From Clarireedia homoeocarpa (Eukaryota > Ascomycota > Leotiomycetes > Helotiales > Rutstroemiaceae), in assembly GCA_001465935.1 (NCBI GenBank), contig LNKV01000005.1:1302001-1366000 (forward strand): a DNA stretch of 64,000 nucleotides. The letters are read 5' to 3'. Positions 55,103 through 64,000 of this stretch are shown here, in pieces. The notes beneath the pieces are model-generated. The model ran no database searches. It had not been told where the DNA came from and worked only from the letters and a program-made list of their open reading frames with translations. Position numbers and translations under genes: made by a program. Positions within the stretch are counted from its first letter, which is position 1. The number at the start of each line of letters is the position of its first letter.

Positions 55103-57334
55103 TCACATCGTTCTTCCCCTCTCATCCTCGCTCCCAGCGTGTCGTTCCTCATCGTCCGCACCTCTTATACTTGCCACTGCGCTCGCGGCCTGACTTTCTC
55201 TGACTCGGAAACCCTCGATGACTTCTGCCAGCTTGGCGCCTTCGGTCTTGCCGCGCTCGACATTGACGAAGTAGATTAAGGGTGCGGGTAAGCCGACAAG
55301 GACGGCCAGAAACCAGAAGGCTGGTCTGATTTCCCCAGTGTGATCCACGATGGCGCCTACGACTGCTGGTCCGAACACACTGGATCCTTTATCGGTGATG
55401 GCGTATAGTGCGTAGAAAGCTGCTTCAGACCCCGGGGGAATAAGTTCGCCGAAGAGAGACCGACAGTAACTACTAAGCCCACCGAGGACGAAACCATAGG
55501 CAAAACCGAGTGGATACATCTCCCAGGGCTGTTGAAGGCCAATGACGTTCCAGCGCTTGACCATAGGGATAAAGCCAAGGAGACCGTAGAGAGGGATTAA
55601 TTCAAAGATGCAGATGCATGCTAGGATTGTTTGATGCGGTTTTAGGTTTAGAGTACGAGATATGGCGGCCCAGGAAAATGCACCGAGAACGCCGGCTGTG
55701 GTGGCGATGACGTTGATGAGACCCAGAGCTTCGGGTGCCATGCGCAATTGCGTTTTAGCATATAATACTGCTGTTCCCGAGACCGTGGCGATGGCGTCAG
55801 ACAGGAGAAACCATGCTGCAAGGAATAGCGTGATATCTTTTAGACGTCGTGCTAATTTCACAGTTCGCCATAAAGACGCCCATGCATAGATGATATACGC
55901 AAACCAGCTTCGTGAGCTCTTTGAATCACCGTTTCCAGTCGATGGCAACGGTGGGCCGGGCCTTGGCCGCAGCCACATTGCGGCTGGAATTGTAAACAGG
56001 AACCACCATAGCCCAACGAAGAATAGTACTAGCCTTAATGAGAACGTTGTACCCTTGAGAAGCCAGATGATCACGATGGATACGCATTGCAGAAATAGAC
56101 CAGCGCTGTACCCAATTCCTATTCCCGTCGAAGATATCTGAGTTGACAGCCGAAGCTCCTTTGAAGTTAAGTCTCTCGACTCGGCTGGGTCAGAGGAATG
56201 TGGTAGCAGTGCGCTTCGCTCATCATATGCTTCATTTTCGGGTTCATTCAGCATATGTTCTGGTGGTTGATCATGAATTATGGTAGAGCGTAGATCCGGT
56301 GTGAAATCCGGAGTACCATACTGCGTCTTTGGATGATGTCGAACCAGTAAAGGAAGGAAGGAGTTAAGCAAGACAAAGCTCGCGCCAAAACAGGTGTTCG
56401 AGATGATCGCCCAAAGTGCACCTAGCAAATAGACTTTCGGCACCACTGTCAAGAATAGCATTGTTGTTATAGAGCCAGCGAATGCGAAAAATAGTAGCAG
56501 TCGTTTGCGATAGTTTCCATGATCCGCCGCGCAGCTAATAGATACCACGAGTATTGCTTGGAATAGAACGCTAAGAGAGAAACTGTACATAGCGAAACTA
56601 GCGGTGTTTATTTGCATACCCAGGAGGTATACCACACATTGTCCATCTTTCGCAGAGCCGGGATGAAGCCCTGGTGGTGGATGTGATGAGCTTGAACCGC
56701 ATGGCATCGTTGGATCTGAAAGTAGGACGCCATTCTCTCTTGCCAATTGCTCCAAAGTGATCGGGATGAACGAGCCTGCAACACCGCTGTTAGTTCGAAC
56801 TCGTAGAAAGCTTATAATAAGCTTAACCTAAGCTGCGGTACTGAAACTCCCAGATCTGGAGGTATAGTGCCGTCATTTATAATAAATAGAATGAGGTTGG
56901 CAACCTCTGTCTCTCCTCCAGTGATCTGCCATTGATGGCATCAATCAATGAATGCATCATTGGTACATTCAAATAGCTCAAATAGCTTGAGCATCACCGG
57001 TAACATGAATTAAACGACTCAAAAGAAAACCACAAGACATACCAATACCACATATCACGAAAACCTCTGCAGCGAAGCCATATGCATACCAACCCGACAA
57101 CTCTTTCCGACTCGTTAACCGTGTATCCTCACCCGCATATTGAGCCGGTGCATCTCGATGGGCAGAGCCAATGTCGGGTCCCATACTATCGTGATCAACG
57201 GAGCTAGACCGTTCGTCATCTGCTTCAAAAGAGGATGAGTGCGATGTGAAGGAGATTTTTGTGCTATTTGAAGGGGCGCGTTGTGGTTCGGGACGAAGAT
57301 GAGGCAAAGGAAGCTCGGCTTCGCGAGGAGGCAT
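55103..57334 (-). CDS. ATG22: Autophagy protein Atg22, vacuolar amino-acid effluxer
   Basis: Atg22 is a vacuolar membrane transporter of the major facilitator type that exports amino acids released by autophagic breakdown. Exons 57334-57043 and 56775-55103 give 654 residues; the intron is 266 nt, long for this genome. The Pro/Ser-rich cytosolic N-terminus is followed by SGWYAYGFAAEVFVICGIG, joined to SFIPITLEQLARENG, the family hallmark at the first membrane segment. About twelve hydrophobic helices follow, with a long loop near residues 240-320 (HPKTQYGTP ... TSKELRLSTQISSTGIGIGY). PLGFAYGFVLGGLSSYCRSLFGELIPPGSEAAFYALYAITDKGSSVFGP is the signature block. The acidic/basic C-terminal tail is cytosolic. 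Confidence 0.95.
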
Positions 57335-59011
57335 TTGCGCAGCTTGGGCTGGGTTGGCTCGGTTGGGGGTTCGGAGCTAGGTATGTGCTGAGTTGCTAGG
57401 CGCCCAGATACGGACGGACGTACAGTACTGGGGGATCGTAGGGGACCGGTTCCAGTCAAGCCAGTCGTGCCAGTCCGGCAGCTCGATTGCTTATTGCTCG
57501 ATCCTTGGAGCGTATGTGTGTGTACGAAGGATATTTCGAGCGTATTGGATTGTATGTACGAAGTAGTTCAGGATTCTCAAAAGTATGGTACGGTAGAGGT
57601 GGATTTTATTTTTAAAACATCGCGCCAATGACCGGACAACTGGTGAAGCTTTTCATTATCGGTGTGCACTCTCCTGTGGTCGGTCTGTTCAATATTGTGC
57701 TCATGCATAGATCGGCCCTGCGCTGTTGGAGCAATATGTGAAGATATAAAAACATACCTAAATGTGTACGGGTTGTACGTGTTAAGAATGATTTGGCGGC
57801 GATTTAGTGTAAATGTGCATATGCAAGAAGGCGAGAGAAGAAGGCGAGAAGAAAGCGAGAGACGAGAGCGAGAGAAGAGAGCGAGAGAAGAGAGGGGAGG
57901 GGAGGGGAGGGAAGGGAAGGGAAGCTATTGACAGAAGATATCGAGGTCCAGTATAGTTGATAGACGCTCTAACCTTCGACAAATCCCGAATAGCCAGGGG
58001 TGGATGGGGATTTTCCTCTCTGCCCAACAGCCCACGAGGTGTGGGAGTGAGGGGAAGCAATCATGGAAGCAAAGGTGTCCAGGAACTCACCACCAAAACA
58101 ATGTCGAGAACAAACGATAACTTATACAAAGCGATATCTCGACAAGTGATCGTGTGTCGTAGAATGCATGCGTTTGACCCGTTCCCTTCTCACCTCACAT
58201 ATGTCGAGCGATCTTTGGCAGGTCCCGGCTGGTGAACGTGTATGAAAGGACTCGCGAGGCACTGTACTTCGTAGAGTCCGAACAAAAGAACAATGAATCG
58301 TTTTCCTCGCGCCACCTTTCTTGTCTGCATTGTTTTTCACCGCGGCAAGATAAATCTTCAGATTGTTGGTGTCACATGATGTCGCTCACCTTTCGGTTGT
58401 ACTCGAGTAGGCAAAAGAATGCGCTAAGCAAGAATCCGGCCTAGTACATCCCGTCCGTGATTCCATCGAAAGGAAAGCAGCCCAGCCCGCCCCATTGATG
58501 TTTCTTCGATCTCATACCTCAGAAAATCATCACCAAAACCAATAATTCCGGAACGACCTCTCCAACAACCACCATCTACCTCCCAAATCCATCCTCCGCA
58601 CCCAAAGCGCATTAGCAATCAACTGCGAATTCTTCATCCTGGATAATCATCACATTTACGCGACTCGGCCAGTACCCATAAAAAGTAACCTAGCCATCCT
58701 TTCATGCAAGGTCGCGCTGTGCTTTCTCAACTATACAAAGGAATCATTGGCAATTGTGACCACACCACGAGAATTTAGACCGTCACCTGTTGCCCTCCAG
58801 AGAGCCTTGTAGCTCATCGCGCACATGTTCCCGGGTTATCAGAGATAGCGCATGCGATTTTCCTCTGGGCGCCCCTCTCCGAAAACCGAATTATCCAACT
58901 CCCACATTGACAGCCAAGATAGAGTCGATAGATCGGACCAAGGTTGAAGGAGGGGCTGAGGGTGCGTCGCAAGGAGGTGGTGATCGAGCAGGCGAGTCAG
59001 GACGAGGAAAC
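57335..59011. other. Divergent spacer, ATG22 / MED14 promoters
   Basis: About 1.7 kb with no supportable gene. A long GA-rich purine tract lies at 57825-57925, ending in GGGGA/GGGAA repeats. The frame from 58790 into MED14 is open but has no ATG before 59012, so it is either untranslated leader or part of an unseen upstream exon. Confidence 0.5.
57825..57925 (+). repeat. GA-rich purine tract
   Basis: About 100 bases almost purely A/G on the plus strand, with GAGAGCGA units giving way to GGGGA and GGGAA units. Mirror-type polypurine DNA of this kind can form triplexes. It lies in the divergent ATG22/MED14 promoter region. Confidence 0.8.
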
Positions 59012-62000
59012 ATGCCAGGCGTCATCATGGAAAGTGAGAGCAGGAACGGGTCACATACCAACCATGATAGAGATCGACGTAACAACCGTGTCAATGGCGA
59101 AGCTTTCGTTTCAGAGAAGGGTCAAGACAAATCGCAGGCGCGAACAGAGACGCAACAGAACATGACACTCGTCAGTCCAGCAGTACCGAATGGCATAAAT
59201 GGCAACTCTAGGGATAAATCAGCGCAGCAACAAAATGACAAGGAAGAGCTCATACCGAAGGAGCTTCTTGAGCGCCACAATGAGTTACCATCGGAAATAG
59301 ACCACATCACTACGGGCTTTGTGCCTTTATCAGATCTTCTAGGCCGTTTATCGCAAATGACGCACAATAAGCTAAGTCAAAAAGTTCTAGAGGTTGCTCA
59401 CATGCCGCTACCTCCCTCTACTACAAATGGAAATGCCTCTCATATCACCAAAGACGATGACAATTCGGTCGACAACCTCAACAAAAAACTGGTGCTGTTG
59501 GACTTTATGCAAGAAACGCATGCCAAATGGGTCAAGGCCCTAGTTATCACGGAATGGAGTAAAAAAGCGGAAGACGTCAGTAAGATCATAGATCTGAGGT
59601 GGCATCTGGAGAGCAAACGACGTCTATATGATGAGGCTGTGACTACCATGGTAGGGGTAAAGAAACTCCTTAACGGCGCACGAGTACCAAATCCGGATTT
59701 CAAGACTGCCGTTGAAGTACTAACGACAGGCAAAGCCAACTGGATGCCAGACGTATGTAGTCTAATCAAAGAAATACGAGAATGTTGCTAATTTACACAG
59801 CTTGGATACATTGCACCACCTCCGCTTTCACCGAAAGAACTTTTGAGGTCCCTAGAAAAGCTCAACACTCTTCTGTCTATCCGCTTGAACATCCACGAGT
59901 ATGAAAAGATTCCTTATCACTTTAAGAATTATACAATAAAATCTGGTCGTGTTACCTTTACAGTACCTGGAGAGTTTGAAATCGATCTTACAATTGCAGA
60001 TGAGGACCCCGAGTCACAGTTCTGGTTTATCGACTTTCGATTTTTATTCTCACCCACTCTGACTGAACTCGCGCCACGACATCACTACCACATCGAAAGT
60101 AAAGTCAATGCTGCATTATTGAAGGATGGCCTGGCAGGTTGTTATACATACCTTCACGAGATGGTCTTAACTCATAAGATTAGTGAATTCAGGCGGCAAG
60201 CAGCAGAACTCTCAAGGACGAGATGGATTGACGGCCTAAAGCTTGAACCCCTGCATCGAGCACTCTGCATTCAATATTGGTTGGACCGATATGGCAAAAA
60301 CGGCCCAAGGAGCTGGATTATCTTGGGCGTGCACAGTGGGCGGCGGAAGGACGGTTATCACGATCCTAAGGCGACAAGTCGATTGTTTCTCAGATGGTTC
60401 CGAGACTCAAAAGAGGTCAAAGATGTTGACATTCCTTTTGACACGGTGAATATATCGGCTGAGCAGCTACTAAAAACTGTCATCGCACTGCATACCAACC
60501 ACATCTTAAGCTCTACATACAACAAACTAACAAGCAAGCCTATATTCGCCAATAGAGAAGCAGGACTTTCGTTGTCAACTTCAACGGAAGACCCTAAGGA
60601 ATCTCAACTCAAGCTGCAACTGACAGAGAAACAGCAAATAACTATTACCATAGAGCCAGTCATGGGGCGGTTCATATTCAGTCCTGCTTCTCGCATGATT
60701 ACGCCATGGGAAGCTAAACTCAATGAGCGAAGTCGAGATCCTGCTAACGAGGCTCATAACTACATTGAGAATCTTCGTTGCTTGTCGATAGCTGAAGAGC
60801 TGGTCAGTCTAGGCACAAGTGTAGGATGGCAGAGAGTAGGACATCCTCGTTTGAGTAATGAGGATCTGAAGCCCATTATCCCCAAGGATACGCTGCAACT
60901 CACCTGGTTTAGAAGACCGGGATGGAGGGAAGATTGGCTCATTGCAGTTAGTCTGGGTATGAGTGGGGAGAATTGGTATCTGATAGAACTGTATGCATTT
61001 CCACGTCAATGACTTATTACCTTTTGCTGATTTTTCTAGGACTAAACAACCACCTACTGGTGCGATGAAGATATCAAGCTCAATCCGGATACCGATTAAA
61101 GGCGTTTCACCCACACCTACTTATACTTTCATGTCTTCTCTCCATATTTTTGCTGGCGGCCTACTTTCGCACTTCACTAACCTTAGAAATCTGTATAAAA
61201 GACGGATTCTTCATCGAGTCTGTTCGACTGGGCCCCCGTCTTCAGTCAGACTTCCTTCTATCTACATACGCTTATCTGATCTGTTGCCGTCGAGAGGCAA
61301 GAGTTCATCTGGGAAACACTGGGCACATCAAAACCTCAAGTTGACTTTTCAAGGCTTAGAACCTTTGGTGGTGACGAAGCCTGCCCTCCCTCCTTCCGAA
61401 ACGCAAGATACGTTGGATCCGGGTGCACGACCTGTACCCATACCGCAGATTGAACAGAAGGCCACGCTAGTCTCTGAAGCAAGGATGATGATTCCAATCT
61501 CGGGACTTACCATTTTGAGCGAGAGGATCGACCATGATATTGCGTTCCACGCGAAAACAGGCGCATTTGCATTTAGACTGCGGTCCCAGGTTGGCGAGTC
61601 GGTCATACCGTCTTTAATCGAGCGTTTGAGTCAGATTGAACGTCTAGTCAGTTTCTCCGCGGTCATACGCAAACATGAAAAAGTCCTCAAATGCGACTCG
61701 ACGTCCCTAAAGGAGATTACTTTTTCTTATGGTATGGCCACCCCTGAACAGTCTGGAACTGCCATGGATATTGATGAACCCACGAATCGGAGCTACAAAG
61801 TCATAGTGGATCTCAGTTCAATGGAAGGGAAGATGAAGCTCACTTTGGAGAGCGGCAACCCTCACATACGTGTTTTGGATGCGCTGGATAAAGTTCTAAA
61901 TAGCAATAAAGGTCTTGATGGCGTGGCTAATCTCTTACCACAAACGCTCTATCCTCTTCGAGCGTTTGATACCATTGAAGATAATTGGGGTCCTCTTTAC

Positions 62001-62636
62001 CCAAGTGGAGAGGTGTTTATCTTCGTTCGAGCCTTCGAATGGTACAATCTTCGCTACGTCCTGAAGTCCAACACACCTAACGTTCCTCCTCGAAAGATCT
62101 CATTTGATATCAAGATGAACCATCGAAGAGGGGTGCCATGGTGGTTTGTGCGTCGAAGCGACAAGCGAGAACCTACTCCTGACGACGAAATCGACGCACA
62201 ACTGAAATCCGTGTGGAACTTCTCTGGTCCTAACTGGAGAGGAATGCGCAGTAGCGCAGTAGCAAGGTATCAAGGTATCGAGATGTGTCTGCAGAAGATA
62301 GACGAGGTCATCCGAAGTATTTCTCTAGATGACCTTGCCCCTTTGGCAGCGCAACCGCCTGAATCCAAGGGTCAAGCTCAAGCTGTTGGGCAGCAGCCTG
62401 GTCAAAATCAACAACAAATGCGTCTACAGCAACAAGCGCGTCAACTCCAATTACCGACACCAGGCCATTCGCAACCTCACAGTCAAGGTAGTAGTCAGGG
62501 CCATCAACAACAACGAATGCCTACACCGAACATGACGATGAACATGGCTATGAATCAAAACCAGCTAAAGAGGAAACCGTCAAGTCAAAATGTCAATCCT
62601 AGGAGCGGTAAGAGGGAAGTCGTGGAAATCGATTAA
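59012..62636 (+). CDS. MED14: Mediator complex subunit 14 (Rgr1)
   Basis: Med14 is the backbone subunit linking Mediator head, middle and tail, needed for RNA polymerase II transcription. Exons 59012-59752, 59801-60990 and 61040-62636 give 1175 residues; both introns are 48-49 nt. The disordered N-terminus is followed by the diagnostic region ELPSEIDHITTGFVPLSDLLGRLSQMTHNKL. Further family stretches are LLDFMQETHAKWVKALVITEWSK, LGYIAPPPLSPKELLRSLEKLNTLLSIRL, SGRVTFTVPGEFEIDL and PLHRALCIQYWLDR. The C-terminus is Gln-rich (QPGQNQQQMRLQQQARQLQ), ending in a basic KRKPSSQNVNPRSGKRE tail that may act as a nuclear signal. No in-frame ATG lies upstream in the open frame to 58790. Confidence 0.93.
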
Positions 62637-64000
62637 ACCTATATATCGACAATCATCCGTCTACGTTTACGACTCTTTCTTACATCCATAGCTTTCATGT
62701 CTACAACACGCGAATAATTACAACGGATATGATTCGTTTTACTTTTCTTCTCATATTTTATTCCACAATACACAAAGGAGCAGCAGGTTCTGAAAATGTT
62801 AAACCACAGGGGGGCCGGCCGGATTGGGTTCATTCAAACCTCCTTTCCACCCATCTTTTTTTTATCATTTCACGAATGGGGCGTTTGTATTTTACAACTT
62901 CTTTTTTTCTTCTGCATTATGATCTCTTTTTCACTGGTTGATTGCGAGCAGACATGCATCTTCCTTTAGGATGTTTTGTGACAGAGCGGCAGAGAGGAAG
63001 AAACGATGTAGATGTGTAAAAAGACTTCACCTTTTATTTCCCCCCTTCTATTTTTGAAGCAGGGGCAGGCAGGGGCCCGGCGTGGGAAAGGTGGGCGTTT
63101 GTTCAACTGTCTTCTTTTTTTTTTTTTCTTCTTTTTGGGGTTTTCAAAGACAACCCATATGGATGTTTGCATGCATGCGTGGGCTTTTTTACGGGGCGAA
63201 AAATGGGAATTATATCTGGGCTGGGGGCTTTTGGGGGCGGGTGACAGAGAGTAAGGGGAAGGGTGTGTTTCCCCCTTTTTACAAGAAAGTTTGTTTTCTT
63301 TTTCCTAGTTGGCTTTTTCAAGTTTTAGTTTGGCTTCTTCATCTCCTTTTTGAAGCACGGAGCACATGCATGTGTGTATGTATGTATGCTTAGGAGGCTG
63401 GCTGAATTGGTTGGGTGGAAGGAGGAAAAGTTGAGGCTATGGAGAAAAGGCGGGGATGGAAATCGCGTGTGCATATATTAAGGGGGGGAGCCGGAGTGTA
63501 ATACGGTGTGAACTTTTGAGAGAGCGCACGCACTAGGGCTAGGCTGGAGGGAACGCGGGAGAGGAGAGAATCCATAGGATATTATGGTTGAGATAGACCA
63601 GGCGCAGTTCAGCTGTTCGCTCAGGATGCATGGGGCTGCCTTGCGTACGATAGCTAGCTGGCTGATGATGGGACGGGGCATGTTTGTTACCTTGCCCCAT
63701 GCGAAGTGAAAAGAAATGAAGAGAGGTAAATAGTTAATGAAAAAAATATATATATTAAGTTTTTAAAACATTGCTGTGCCTGTGGTGATGATTCGGGAAG
63801 TAACTGGTGTATGTATGTATGTATGTATGCACTCACTACTAGTGGTGAAAAACAGGATTCTATAGCATGTGTGTGGGTGGGAGAGGATGTGGTAGCACTA
63901 ACTTACTGTAGCACTCACTCACTCACTGTATTGTATTGTATTGTATACACGAACTACCTACTCGGCTCTCACCGTGCTGTGCTACCTTACCTTGATGTAG
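62637..64000. other. Right-edge intergenic stretch with homopolymer runs
   Basis: Downstream of MED14. Poly-T runs occur near 62857-62866, 62902-62912 and 63116-63132. A GTAT tetranucleotide repeat lies at about 63809-63829, and TGTAT pentamers and ACTC tetramers at 63903-63945. No recognisable gene; overlapping short frames on both strands are low-complexity. Confidence 0.5.
63809..63829 (+). repeat. GTAT microsatellite
   Basis: About five tandem GTAT units. A related shorter tract (TGTATGTATGTATG) lies near 63375. Confidence 0.8.

Noticed and set aside
13339..59011. YVC1, VPS33 and ATG22 as a vacuolar gene cluster
   Set aside because: They are tens of kilobases apart, on different strands, and separated by unrelated housekeeping genes. 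Three vacuole-related genes in 64 kb can easily be chance.

Overview
The window looks like nuclear DNA of a filamentous ascomycete (Pezizomycotina). The genes have short spliceosomal introns with GT..AG ends, the intergenic regions are long, and each coding region resembles a eukaryotic housekeeping gene in its fungal form (APC2, LYS9, HTS1, VPS33, ATG22, MED14, SEC9, YVC1). Moderate GC, long untranslated spacers and the protein styles make a Leotiomycete (Helotiales, Botrytis/Sclerotinia-like) my best guess. That placement is an inference; I cannot test it without a search. I recognise no transposon, repeat-induced-mutation tract, secondary-metabolite cluster, tRNA, rRNA or CRISPR array.

Layout, left to right. 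1-7.5 kb: EMC6 (ER membrane insertase subunit, minus) and an unrecognised 268-residue protein (minus), then a gene-poor spacer. 7.5-12.9 kb: a vezatin/Inp2-like membrane protein and the APC/C cullin APC2 (both plus). 13.3-22.4 kb: alternating genes: vacuolar TRP channel YVC1 (minus), a small NIF3-type single-domain protein (plus), t-SNARE SEC9 (minus) and a GTPBP1-like translational GTPase (plus). 22.8-28.6 kb: DEAH helicase DHR2 and a RING-H2 E3 ligase (both minus). 28.6-32.1 kb: a repeat-rich spacer with several unrelated minisatellites. 32.1-48.3 kb: LYS9 (13 exons, plus), an unrecognised 403-residue protein (minus), HTS1 (minus), and VPS33, an LSD1-HMG histone demethylase and actin-capping protein CAP2 (all plus). 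48.3-52.2 kb: a gene desert. 52.2-64 kb: an atypical extended SDR protein (plus), the vacuolar efflux protein ATG22 (minus) and Mediator subunit MED14 (plus).

The genes do not form one pathway. Several act on the vacuole/lysosome (YVC1 calcium release, VPS33 HOPS/CORVET fusion, ATG22 amino-acid efflux) or on membrane traffic (SEC9, vezatin-like protein), but they are not arranged as an operon-like unit and the proximity may be chance. LYS9 and HTS1 are amino-acid and translation genes.

I did not find a convincing undescribed system. The observations I would follow first are: (1) a recurring switch from C-rich to G-rich coding strand toward the 3' end of at least six genes; (2) an in-frame potential alternative N-terminus inside a long YVC1 intron; (3) an extended SDR whose catalytic tyrosine position is not tyrosine; (4) the cluster of 8-bp-period and 42-bp tandem repeats at 29.3-31.3 kb; and (5) the unusually fragmented LYS9 gene with a 26-nt microexon. 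All exon coordinates come from reading frame, splice consensus and expected protein continuity; none has transcript support here.
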